From G965220305 sp965220305 (GTDB lineage Bacteria > Chloroflexota > Dehalococcoidia > Lucifugimonadales > UBA3495): DNA of 64,000 nucleotides. The DNA lies in contig OZ244817.1 in the NCBI GenBank assembly GCA_965220305.1, forward strand, positions 1,426,001-1,490,000, read 5' to 3'. This document shows positions 56,401-64,000 of this stretch, piece by piece. The notes under the pieces were generated by a model, which had not been told where the DNA came from, searched no databases, and saw only the letters and a program-made list of their open reading frames with translations. The position numbers and the translations under genes are program-made. Each line of letters begins with the position of its first letter. The stretch's first letter is position 1.

Positions 56401-57193
56401 GATCGAACTCCCGATCGGGCCGGAGCCACTCCCACACGGCATGGAGGTCGTCCTGCCGGAAGTTGAGGTCCTTGTCCTCGGGCACCGGGTCCTTGTCCAG
56501 GGTGGACTGGATATAGCGATGGTTGTCGTCGGTGTCCACGTCGGTAAAGAGGGACAGAATCTCCTCGTCCGAAGCGACGCCCAGGGCCCGCAGGAAGGAA
56601 GTGGCCGATACTTTACGCTTCCGGTCCACCTTCACCGAGAGGAGGTCCTTGCTGCTGGTCTCGAACTCCAGCCAGGCCCCCCGGGAAGGGATTAGCTTGG
56701 CGAAACAGAGGTTTCGGTCGCTGGCCAGGTTCTTCTCGTAGACGAAGTAGACACCGGGGGAGCGTACCAACTGGCTAACCACCACCCGCTCGGCGCCATT
56801 GATGGTGAAGGTGCCGTTGTCGGTCATCATGGGTATGTCGCCCATGAAGATTTCCTGCTCCTTTATCTCGCCGGTCTCCTTCATCACCAGCCGGGTCTTG
56901 ACGTACAGCGGCTGGGAGAAGGTTATCTCTCGCTCCTTGCATTCCAGGGGGGTGTATTTGGGCGTGCGGAAGTAGTGCTCCTGGAAGTGCAGCTCGTACT
57001 TCTTTCCGGTGTAGTCGGATATGGGGGAAATCTCCTGGTAAACCTCCCTTAGACCATCGTTCTTCAGCCACTCGTAGGACTGAAGCTGGCTGAGAATCAG
57101 GTTGGGAACTTCCAGCACCTGGGGGATTTTGGCGTAGGACTTTACCTCGGAAAGATGCACAGGACTACCGTTTTGAGCATGAGCAATACTCAT
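53417..57193 (-). CDS. rpoB: DNA-directed RNA polymerase subunit beta
   Basis: 1258 residues. The rifampicin-pocket region reads [45 protein letters not shown] near 400, with no resistance-type change evident at the main positions. The active-site region SWEGYNYEDAIIISERLV, the KMAGRHGNKGV and C-terminal [38 protein letters not shown] are all present. Lacks the large lineage-specific insertions of proteobacterial RpoB. Start ATG 57193 has AAGGAGAAGGG upstream. First gene of rpoBC; rplL is not upstream here, a retropepsin-like gene is. Confidence 0.97.
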
Positions 57194-57327
57194 AGAATTC
57201 CCTTCTCCTTAGTTACGAAGGATTGGAGCTAAAAACCGGGGAAAAAGGGCACAAAGAGGCCTGGGTGTTGGGGGTAGCTAGGGAAATGGCCAAAGTGAGT
57301 GTATGTGGCATATAACAGCAACTTTCC

Positions 57328-57355
57328 ATTGTAAAGGTTTGCTGGAAGATGTCAA
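57328..57355 (-). promoter_or_regulatory. Promoter of rpoBC
   Basis: Minus strand: TTGACA (complement of 57350-57355), 16-base spacer, TACAAT (complement of 57328-57333). About 135 bases upstream of the rpoB ATG and downstream of the retropepsin-like gene, so rpoBC has its own promoter here. Confidence 0.65.
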
Positions 57356-57416
57356 GCGTTTTCGCCGACAATTTTGGGGCATTTGGCGGGCTGGTGGAAC
57401 CCGGACGGGCGGCGGG

Positions 57417-57776
57417 CTACAACTGAAACGGCGGGTGAAACTCCCCATCCGGCGCGGGTTCAATTTCCTGGGTCACCGGGTTCACTCGAAACCGCAAGTT
57501 TTCCAGAAGTTCATATCCGATAAGTGGTGTGGAAGCCGGTACGGCAATGGCGCCAAACCTTAGCCCCATCAACTCGCCGCTGGCATAGTAGGTTGGCACT
57601 TCCACCATGCCGGTAGCGCTCATCAGCCTCACCCTACCCCCGCTCGGTCGCAGTTCAAGGGCTTCGATTTCCTCCAATGGCAGGCCCACGTAGGTGGAGC
57701 CGGTATCTATCATGAAATTGTAATCCCGTGTCTCGGCCTCGCCGATGATTCTCGCCGGCACTATGGTCACGCCCAT
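57417..57776 (-). CDS. Retropepsin-like (clan AA) aspartic protease domain protein
   Basis: 119 residues from ATG 57776, with AAAGGAG about 7 bases upstream. The aspartic protease signature FMIDTGSTYVGLP has catalytic Asp24, followed by the flap-like strands GGVRL-type RVRLMSATGMVEVPTYYASGEL and the hydrophobic-hydrophobic-Gly of PLIGYELLENLRFRVNP. One domain only, so it would work as a homodimer like retroviral proteases. Bacterial single-domain members are common but poorly known. No signal peptide. Lies between fumC and rpoB on the same strand with 105 bases to fumC. Confidence 0.8.
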   Translation of the reverse strand: MGVTIVPARIIGEAETRDYNFMIDTGSTYVGLPLEEIEALELRPSGGRVRLMSATGMVEVPTYYASGELMGLRFGAIAVPASTPLIGYELLENLRFRVNPVTQEIEPAPDGEFHPPFQL

Positions 57777-57881
57777 CAACCGCTCCTTTACCAAGGGTAA
57801 TTGCACCACAGAGACGCTGAGATAGATAAAACATCTCTCTAACCCCCAGCGTCCTCTGCGCCTAAGCGCCCTCCGGCGCCC

Positions 57882-59297
57882 CTAACCGCCGCCGGCCTTG
57901 ACTTCCAGTCCGGGGTGGGTCATTTCCTCCGGGTTGAGCATTTCGTCCAGTTGGGCATCGGTGAGGTCGGTTTCCAGCTTGGCGACTTCGCGGATGGTCT
58001 GACCGCTGGCGGCGGCCTGCTTGGCAATGGAGGCGGCCTTGTCGTACCCGATGGCCGGCGACAGGGCGGTGCCCAGCATCAGGCCCTTCTCCACCATGTC
58101 CGGCCCCACGCTGGTGGCCTCGATGCCCCTGACGCACTGCTCGGCGAAGTTGTTGGCCGAAGCCGCCAGCAGCGCAATGGACTGGAGCAGGTTGTAGGCG
58201 GCCACCGGCATCATGGTGTTCAATTGAAAGTAGCTGCCCTGGCCCGCCAGGGTCACCGTGGCGTCGTTGCCCACCACCTGGGCCGCCACCTGAATCACCG
58301 ACTCGGCGATGACCGGGTTTATCTTGCCGGGCATTATGGAGCTGCCGGGCTGCACCTCCGGCAGCACCAACTCCCCCAGGCCCGCCCGGGGGCCGCTGCC
58401 CAGGAACCGGATGTCGTTGGCAATCTTGTGCAGGCTGATGGCGATGGTGCGCAGCTCACCGCTGGCTTCGACGATGGCGTCCAGGGTGGCCTGAGCCTGA
58501 AAGTGGTTGCTGGTCTCCCGAATATCCACCCCGGTCATCTCCGCGAGGGTGCGGCAGGTGCGCTCGGAAAATTCCATGTGGGTGTTGACCCCGGTGCCCA
58601 CGGCGGTGCCGCCCAGGGCCACCTGGGCCAGGGCTTCCTGGACCCGGCCCAGCCGCCGGATGGAGTTTTCCGCCTGCCCGGCGAAGCCCAGGAACTCTTG
58701 ACCCAGGCGGACGGGGGTGGCGTCCTGCAGGTGGGTGCGACCGGTCTTGATGATGGGCCAAAACTCGTCGGACTTCTTCTGCAACTCGGCGCGCAGGTTC
58801 TCCAGTCCGGGAATCAGGTCATCCTTGATGGCCAGCAGCGCCGCCAGGTGGATGCAGGTGGGAATAACGTCATTGGAGGACTGGCCCAGGTTGACGTGGT
58901 CGTTGGGGTGAACGATGCGGGAACCCAGGTCGCCGCCCAGAATTTGCGAGGCCCGGTTGGCGATGACCTCGTTGGCGTTGGTGTTGGTGGAGGTGCCGGA
59001 GCCGGTCTGGAAAATATCGAGGACGAAGTGCTCGTCCAACTTGCCGTCGGCCACCTCCTGGGCAGCCTCGATTACGGCGTTGCCCAGGTTCTCGTCCAGG
59101 GCATCCAGCCCCATGTTGGTCCTGGCGGCAGCCAGCTTGACCAGTCCCAGGGCGCGAATGAAGCTGCGGGAGAAGCGCAGGTTGCTGATGGGGAAGTTGA
59201 GCACCGCCCGCATGGTGGAAGCGCCGTAAAGGGCGTCGGCGGGTACTTCCATCTCGCCCATGGAGTCTCGTTCAACTCTTACGTTCTGGGTGGACAT
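57882..59297 (-). CDS. fumC: Fumarate hydratase class II
   Basis: 471 residues, the usual length for FumC, the iron-independent homotetrameric fumarase of the citric acid cycle. Signatures: DIFQTGSGTSTNTNANEVIANRA near 95-115, HPNDHVNLGQSSNDVIPT near 130-148, KTGRTHLQDATPVRLGQE near 188 (catalytic His), and GSSIMPGKINPV at about 317-328 with the catalytic Ser. The C-terminal MTHPG is the FumC end rather than that of aspartase, which has no such match here. Divergent from the DNA methyltransferase gene. Confidence 0.95.
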   Translation of the reverse strand: MSTQNVRVERDSMGEMEVPADALYGASTMRAVLNFPISNLRFSRSFIRALGLVKLAAARTNMGLDALDENLGNAVIEAAQEVADGKLDEHFVLDIFQTGSGTSTNTNANEVIANRASQILGGDLGSRIVHPNDHVNLGQSSNDVIPTCIHLAALLAIKDDLIPGLENLRAELQKKSDEFWPIIKTGRTHLQDATPVRLGQEFLGFAGQAENSIRRLGRVQEALAQVALGGTAVGTGVNTHMEFSERTCRTLAEMTGVDIRETSNHFQAQATLDAIVEASGELRTIAISLHKIANDIRFLGSGPRAGLGELVLPEVQPGSSIMPGKINPVIAESVIQVAAQVVGNDATVTLAGQGSYFQLNTMMPVAAYNLLQSIALLAASANNFAEQCVRGIEATSVGPDMVEKGLMLGTALSPAIGYDKAASIAKQAAASGQTIREVAKLETDLTDAQLDEMLNPEEMTHPGLEVKAGGG

Positions 59298-59507
59298 TGC
59301 GTCACCGTCCTTATGGGGAAATTGCCTAATGATTTTAGCGGCTGTGCCGTCGGTTGACCATCCTCAACCGGGCTTTTCATTGCCACCCCGCCTTGTCATC
59401 CCATCTTGGCCCCCACCCTCTCTAAATGCCAGTCCCCCATATCCATACCGGAGTATTTCCGGCATAATAGGCCCCAACCCCATCGGCCCGCCAAAGGGGG
59501 AAACGCC

Positions 59508-62405
59508 ATGCCCCGACAGACCGAGCCAAACGCCAATAGCGCCCTGGGAGACCTGCTTCGCGGCATGATGCCCCGTTGCCAGGTTCGCTCCGAGAATACC
59601 CAGACCTTCTCCAACCACCCGGGCCGCCATGCCGACGTGCTCATTACCGCGCCGGGCCGTTCCCCCGTGGTCGTCGAAGCCGAGTATGAACCTGCCCCCG
59701 AAGCGGAAAAGGATGCTTTCGACCGGCTGGGTCTCGCCGTCCACGGCGAACCGCAGACCATTGAGGCAGCCATTGCACTGCGCTATCCCCAGGCCGTAGA
59801 GGATGCCTACGACGTGCGCCAGGCTGTGACCGAGGCCCGCCTTTCCTACTGCGTTCTGCACGAGGACGGCAACCGCTTCCCCGAATCCGGCTGGCTGGAA
59901 GGCTCCGTAACCGACTTGGCGGACCTTATCCGCCTGGTATCCGTTCCGCAGAAGGCGGTAAACGAGGCGGCTGCCGCACTGGAACAGGGGATTGGGCAGG
60001 CGGCCAACCAGTTGGACGACATGGCGAAACTCCGGCCCAACATCACCCCCGCCATCGCCCGGTTGCTTGGGATGAGCGACGTTCCGCAGACCCGCCGGAT
60101 GGCCTGCGCCATCATCGCCAACGCTATGGTCTTTCACCAGCGCATCGCGGGGATGCACGATGGCGTAAAACCCCTGCTCCTGGTCTGCGGCCCCGGCGTA
60201 GCCAACCCGCAGGATGAAACACTGGCGGCGTGGGCCGAAATTCTGAAAATCAACTACTGGCCCATCTTCGCCATCGCCAAGGACATCCTGGAGCAGATAC
60301 CCGGCGACACCGCCGCCGGACTCTTGCGGGGACTGCGAGAGACCGCCCAACGAATCGACGCAACCGGCGTTGACAACGCCCACGACCTGACCGGACGCAT
60401 CTTCCAGCGCCTCATTGCAGACCGCAAGTACCTGGCAACCTTCTATACTCTGCCGGCGTCAGCGGCATTGCTGGCCCGGATCGCGGTAGCCAAGATGGAC
60501 GGGGTGGACTGGGCCGACGCCGAGGCCATCGGCAAGCTCCGCATCGGCGATTTCGCCTGCGGCACCGGCGCGTTGCTCTCGGCGGTCTACGAGCAAATCG
60601 CTTCCCGCCACGAGCGCACCGGCGGCGATGCTTCCGCGCTGCATCCTGTAATGATGGAAGAAGTCCTCTACGGCTGCGATGTAATGCCGTCTGCTATTCA
60701 TATCACGGGGTCTACACTGTCTGGAATGGAGCCGTCGGTCGGCTTTGGACGCTCCCGCCTCTATACATTCGCTTATGGGCGTCAGACAGACGGTAGTGTG
60801 AAGGTCGGTTCGTTGGAGTTGATGCAAACGTCCGCGGTAATGAGCCTGTTCAACACTAGCGATCCTGCCCAGCGCACTGGCAGCGTTGGAGAGGAAACTG
60901 CTTCCCAAATAATCACGGACATCCCCGACCAGGGCTTCGACTTGGTGATAATGAACCCACCGTTTACGCGGGCGACCAATCATGGTGGAACGCACGCCCA
61001 TGTAGTCAATCCAGCAGTCGCGGCATACAACGCCAGTAACGCCGACCAGACGGCGATGGGAGACCGGATTAACGAATTTGGGAAAGGAACTTGCTACCAC
61101 GGCAATGCGGGTATCGCTTCGGGCTTTGCCGCACTGGCTCATCGCAAGCTCAAGCCCGGCGGTGTGCTGGCTCTAGTATTGCCGTTAGTCGCATCTACCG
61201 GTCTGTCTTGGCGAGAATTTCGGCGGATGTTGTCGAAAGATTACACAGACTTGGCCATCCTAAGCATAGCCGCCAGTGATAATTATGATCTCTCATTTTC
61301 AGCAGACACTGGTTTAGCCGAATGCTTGATTATCGCCCGAAAACTCAAGGCCGGAGAGACGGCAGCAACTCGGGGACGCTTCACATCGTTGAGCCATCGC
61401 CCGCAAGGTTTTGCCCACGCAAGCGAGATAGCGAAAAGCACAATAATTGCTGGTTCAGTTAGACGTATTGAGGACGGGCCATACGGTGGCACACCCCTGA
61501 TGGTTGGGAACGAAATATCTGGCGAAATGCTGGCATCCCCCTACAGTGCGAATGGTCAATTGTGGGGCGCGGTTCGTCTGTCCGACTACTCCTTGGCTCA
61601 AACTGCCTATGCCTTGGCACACTCCGAGTTGTGGCTTCCCGGCAACCCTACGGCTACTGAATTGAAATTAACTCCGTTAGATACCATAGGCAATCTTGGT
61701 TTGGTTCATCGTGACATCACCGGGCCGCCGCCACGAGGCCCATTCGACAAGGTAGTACCGAGTCCGACGGCTACCTATCCTGCTCTATGGAACCACGACG
61801 CAGGAAAGGAAACGCGAATGGTCTGCGTGCCAGACTCAGCATTGCGGGTCAGGCAAGGGATGGAAGCAAAAGCAAGTGTCGTTTGGGATACAGCCAGTCG
61901 CGCACATTTGAATCTCGAATTTCGGTTCAATGCCCAACCGATAGCAGTAACGCTAACTGACCAGGTATCTATTGGCGGGCGGGCTTGGCCCAACGTAAGA
62001 TTTGATACCAACCAGTTCGACTATGTTTTCGCAATATGGGGAAATAGCACATTGGGTATACTGTGCCACTGGTGGCATTCAGGTCGGCAAGATGCCGGAC
62101 GGGGCGCCATGACCATCCGCTCCGCCGAATCCCTCCCCGTCTTGGACTTCCGCACCCTCAGTGACGAACAACTGGACATCGCCCAGACGATTTTTGAAGA
62201 ATTCCACGACAAGGAACTGAAGCCCGCCTACCTCGCCGACGCCGACCCCAATCGGGCGCTGCTGGACCGGCGGGTGGTCTGTGACTTGCTCGGATTCGAC
62301 GAAAGCGTCTATCAGGGTGTCCGCCGCCTGTCTGCCAAGTGGTGCGCCGAGCCGTCGGTGCATGGGGGCAAGGCGCGGCCCAAAGGAGTCAAATTCGCCA
62401 GCTAA
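59508..62405 (+). CDS. N6-adenine DNA methyltransferase with nuclease-like N-terminal domain
   Basis: 965 residues from ATG 59508 (AAAGGGGG about 9 bases upstream; the upstream extension is not coding). N-terminal 1-165 has the look of a PD-(D/E)xK nuclease: HADVLITA (Asp43), then PVVVEAEYE with Glu57-x-Glu59 in place of ExK. A helical region follows. Methyltransferase motifs run in gamma-class order: motif X-like FYTLPASAALL at 312, motif I DFACGTGAL at 348, motif II GCDVMP at 389, and motif IV NPPF at 483. The C-terminal half presumably recognises the DNA target. The layout is that of single-chain type IIG-like restriction-modification proteins. From about 60690 to 62090 (residues about 394-864) G+C drops to about 43-50% in sampled lines against 63-75% on either side. 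An orphan regulatory methylase is the alternative. Confidence 0.82.
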   Translation: MPRQTEPNANSALGDLLRGMMPRCQVRSENTQTFSNHPGRHADVLITAPGRSPVVVEAEYEPAPEAEKDAFDRLGLAVHGEPQTIEAAIALRYPQAVEDAYDVRQAVTEARLSYCVLHEDGNRFPESGWLEGSVTDLADLIRLVSVPQKAVNEAAAALEQGIGQAANQLDDMAKLRPNITPAIARLLGMSDVPQTRRMACAIIANAMVFHQRIAGMHDGVKPLLLVCGPGVANPQDETLAAWAEILKINYWPIFAIAKDILEQIPGDTAAGLLRGLRETAQRIDATGVDNAHDLTGRIFQRLIADRKYLATFYTLPASAALLARIAVAKMDGVDWADAEAIGKLRIGDFACGTGALLSAVYEQIASRHERTGGDASALHPVMMEEVLYGCDVMPSAIHITGSTLSGMEPSVGFGRSRLYTFAYGRQTDGSVKVGSLELMQTSAVMSLFNTSDPAQRTGSVGEETASQIITDIPDQGFDLVIMNPPFTRATNHGGTHAHVVNPAVAAYNASNADQTAMGDRINEFGKGTCYHGNAGIASGFAALAHRKLKPGGVLALVLPLVASTGLSWREFRRMLSKDYTDLAILSIAASDNYDLSFSADTGLAECLIIARKLKAGETAATRGRFTSLSHRPQGFAHASEIAKSTIIAGSVRRIEDGPYGGTPLMVGNEISGEMLASPYSANGQLWGAVRLSDYSLAQTAYALAHSELWLPGNPTATELKLTPLDTIGNLGLVHRDITGPPPRGPFDKVVPSPTATYPALWNHDAGKETRMVCVPDSALRVRQGMEAKASVVWDTASRAHLNLEFRFNAQPIAVTLTDQVSIGGRAWPNVRFDTNQFDYVFAIWGNSTLGILCHWWHSGRQDAGRGAMTIRSAESLPVLDFRTLSDEQLDIAQTIFEEFHDKELKPAYLADADPNRALLDRRVVCDLLGFDESVYQGVRRLSAKWCAEPSVHGGKARPKGVKFAS

Positions 62406-62501
62406 GGCTTGAGGGGAGCGACACACGGCCCAAGAACTACCGGCGTGGGGCGGCGCCGAACGACTTTGCCGGCTCCTAAAGGATTTTGTCCTTCTCAACC
62501 C

Positions 62502-62635
62502 CAGGGCCTTTTCAAAGTTGCTCAAACCTCCGTTCTGCAAGGGGCAGGTCTGCAAAAGAGCAATCCATGCACAACTTGGATTCCGGCCTCCGCCGGAATT
62601 ACGATGTGTGGTTTTATGGACAATGAAAAGGCCCT
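62502..62635. repeat. MITE-like element, CAGGGCCTTTTCAA-ended
   Basis: CAGGGCCTTTTCAA (62502) and AATGAAAAGGCCCTT (about 62621-62635) are near-exact inverted ends, the same as those of the 5599 element; the interior is the GGATTCCGGCCTCCGCCGGAA hairpin. Thus the same ends enclose a different core. No clear target duplication. Confidence 0.7.
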
Positions 62636-62692
62636 TCCTCACGCCGCCCCTTCCTTGACAGCCGGGTTATCATGGGGTCTGGTACTCCACCC
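62634..62692 (+). repeat. 59-bp upstream segment, copy 1, with TTGACA box
   Basis: Nearly identical to 63182-63240. Contains CTTGACAGCCGGGTTATC; the -10 position 17 bases on reads TCTGGT, weak. It lies just before the DUF4258/DUF2283 pair. Confidence 0.75.
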
Positions 62693-62723
62693 ACAATCGC
62701 GTCCCACCATTAAAATTGCTCCG

Positions 62724-62960
62724 GTGAAGTTCACAGAATACTTCCATAATGTGCGCCTCCGCCCTGACCGGGCATTCATCGAATTGGAATGGATTCAGCG
62801 AGTGATTGACTATCCGGCAGAGGAAGATGCTCAGGCTGATGGCCGAATCCGGCGATGGGCGCCAATTCCGGAGCTGGACGGAAGGTATCTGAGGGTTGTC
62901 CTTCTGCCGGACGGAGAGACAGTGCATAACGCTTTCTTTGACAGCTCTTTCAAGCCATGA
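62724..62960 (+). CDS. DUF4258-like small protein, probable toxin partner
   Basis: 78 residues from GTG 62724. The sequence TEYFHNVRLRPDRAFIELEWIQRVIDYPAEEDAQADGRIRRWAPIPELDGRYLRVV and the end VHNAFFDSSFKP follow the DUF4258 pattern (RxxI, DGR, a beta-hairpin, then HNAFxDxxF), a small RelE/BrnT-like fold. Such proteins are encoded with DUF2283 partners. Its stop overlaps the DUF2283 ATG by four bases (62957-62960, ATGA). The start is uncertain since there is no strong RBS. Toxic RNase activity is inferred from fold resemblance only. Lies about 320 bases after the DNA methyltransferase. Confidence 0.72.
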   Translation: MKFTEYFHNVRLRPDRAFIELEWIQRVIDYPAEEDAQADGRIRRWAPIPELDGRYLRVVLLPDGETVHNAFFDSSFKP

Positions 62961-63154
62961 AGATTAAGTATTTTCAGGACACGGACACCCTTTACATCGA
63001 ACTTTGCCCCATTGAAGTGGGAGAGACGCGGGACTTGGACGAGAACACGCTGCTGGACCTGGACCGGGAGGGAAAACTCTGCGCTATAACCATCGAGCAC
63101 GCTAGCGACCGCATGGTGATTCCCGCGTTCTCCTACGAACAAATCCCGGCCTAA
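62957..63154 (+). CDS. DUF2283 family protein, probable antitoxin partner
   Basis: 65 residues. The whole protein is one DUF2283 domain: MKIKYFQDTDTLYIELCPIEVGETRDLDENTLLDLDREGKLCAITIEHASDRM with the conserved Y-D/DTLYI, ETRDLDEN and LDxxGxLxxIxIxxAS motifs. It overlaps the DUF4258-like gene by four bases and is translationally coupled to it. DUF2283 proteins are often found with DUF4258 partners; a toxin-antitoxin role is suspected but unproven. Confidence 0.87.
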   Translation: MKIKYFQDTDTLYIELCPIEVGETRDLDENTLLDLDREGKLCAITIEHASDRMVIPAFSYEQIPA

Positions 63155-63181
63155 CACTCAGCGACAGAAGGACCTGTCGCT

Positions 63182-63240
63182 CTTCCTCGCGCCGCCCCTT
63201 TCTTGACAGCCGGGTTATCATGGGGTTTGATAGCCCACCC
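63182..63240 (+). repeat. 59-bp upstream segment, copy 2, with TTGACA box
   Basis: Second copy of 62634-62692, here right before the hydrolase gene. TTGACA at 63203-63208 and TTTGAT 17 bases on make a plausible promoter, 55 bases before the ATG. Confidence 0.75.
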
Positions 63241-63263
63241 GACATTGTCTAGGAGGTCCCGCG

Positions 63264-64000
63264 ATGGCGTCTCACTCGTTGGGGTTGACGTTGCACCAGG
63301 CGGCCCGCCAGATGGGCGTGCCCTTCACCCAGGAAAATGAACCCGTCGACCGGAACGTCCAGATTGGTGAAATGAACTTCCAGTATCTGGAATGGGGTAA
63401 CGCCGGCAACCCCACCATACTGATGCTGCACGGCAATTCCCAACAGGCCCATAGCTGGGACTTCGTCAGCCTGCCATTGTCGGAGCATTACCACATCCTG
63501 GCCCTGGACCAGCGGGGCCACGGCGACAGCGATTGGGCCTCTGACGGCGATTATTCATTGGAAGCGCAGCAGCGGGACATCGACGGCTTTGTCGAAGCCC
63601 TGGGGCTCAACGACTTCAACCTCATCGGCCACTCTATGGGCGGGCGCAACAGCTACGTCTGGGCGTCGCGGAACCAGGAGAAACTGCGCTCCCTGGTCAT
63701 CGTCGACACCGGCCCGGAGGGACAGGCCCGGGGCCGGGACCGCATCCAACGATTCAAGGAGCTTCCCGACGAATTGGACAGCTTTGAGGAATTTGCCAGC
63801 CGGGTGCAGGAGTACACCGGACGCAACCGGGAGCAGACCCTGGGGTCGCTGAAGTACAGCATCCGCCAACGTTCCGACGGCAAGTGGACCTGGAAGTACG
63901 ACCGGCTGATGCGGACGCCGGGCCACCGGCCGCCCACCTACACCTCCGAGCAGCTATGGGAGTGCGTCGCCCGGATTACCTGCCCCACCCTGGTGGTGCG
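63264..64000 (+). CDS. Alpha/beta hydrolase (C-terminus beyond window)
   Basis: The first 245 residues are visible, starting at ATG 63264 with AGGAGG 8 bases upstream. Core motifs: ILMLHGNSQQAHSWD (oxyanion loop near 53-67), ALDQRGHGDSDW near 86, nucleophile Ser in LIGHSMGGRNSYVWA near 120 and LVIVDTGPEG. The family includes haloperoxidase-like and ring-cleavage hydrolases. The acid and His lie beyond the window edge except for the strand ITCPTLVVR. Read from the promoter-like repeat at 63182; not in the DUF2283 operon by spacing (109 bases), though read-through is possible. Confidence 0.87.
   Translation, partial: MASHSLGLTLHQAARQMGVPFTQENEPVDRNVQIGEMNFQYLEWGNAGNPTILMLHGNSQQAHSWDFVSLPLSEHYHILALDQRGHGDSDWASDGDYSLEAQQRDIDGFVEALGLNDFNLIGHSMGGRNSYVWASRNQEKLRSLVIVDTGPEGQARGRDRIQRFKELPDELDSFEEFASRVQEYTGRNREQTLGSLKYSIRQRSDGKWTWKYDRLMRTPGHRPPTYTSEQLWECVARITCPTLVV

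Overview
The window is high-GC bacterial DNA (roughly two thirds G+C by eye) with dense genes on both strands, short intergenic gaps and many small hairpin repeats. Gene content (many unrelated alpha/beta hydrolases, amidohydrolases, luciferase-like flavin enzymes, carboxymuconolactone decarboxylase-like proteins, a Baeyer-Villiger type monooxygenase, an HspR/ClpC/CbpA heat-shock cluster, an IS701 element) fits a Chloroflexota organism, most likely a Dehalococcoidia/SAR202-like lineage. This is inferred from gene content; no phylogeny was possible.

Layout. 1-8.9 kb: a catabolic block on the minus strand (partial MmgE/PrpD, NHL beta-propeller, two unlike ThDP enzymes), then three tandem two-domain CMD proteins and a HIT protein on the plus strand. 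9-24.8 kb: mixed metabolic genes (amidase, RtcB ligase, four hydrolases/esterases, amidohydrolase, LLM-class flavin enzyme, BrkB-like membrane protein, GT4 glycosyltransferase, DedA protein, Baeyer-Villiger type monooxygenase). 24.9-30.8 kb: a small coiled-coil membrane protein and a complete five-gene branched-chain amino-acid-type ABC transporter operon. 31-39.8 kb: acyl-CoA-dehydrogenase-fold enzyme, two amidohydrolases, a DUF433/DUF5615 toxin-antitoxin-like pair, a second LLM enzyme, a DinB protein and a Cys-rich hypothetical. 39.9-46.6 kb: tRNA-Asn, then a heat-shock locus with hsp20 facing cbpA-hspR-clpC across two promoters that overlap TTGA/TCAA inverted repeats, followed by a hydrolase/VTT pair. 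46.7-59.3 kb: housekeeping block of pyrD, an IS701 insertion, rpoC, rpoB, a retropepsin-like gene and fumC. 59.5-64 kb: a large N6-adenine DNA methyltransferase with a nuclease-like N-terminus and a low-GC core, a DUF4258/DUF2283 pair, and a partial hydrolase.

Three points stand out. First, intergenic space carries short non-autonomous elements with CAGGGCCTTTTC-type inverted ends; one copy has a perfect 9-bp target duplication, and a structurally similar element is flanked by a 10-bp repeat. Second, three genes (third CMD copy, hsp20, IS701 transposase) are each broken by what looks like loss of a single base, which suggests assembly error at least as much as decay. Third, the methyltransferase region looks like a small defence island and is the best candidate for an undescribed system.
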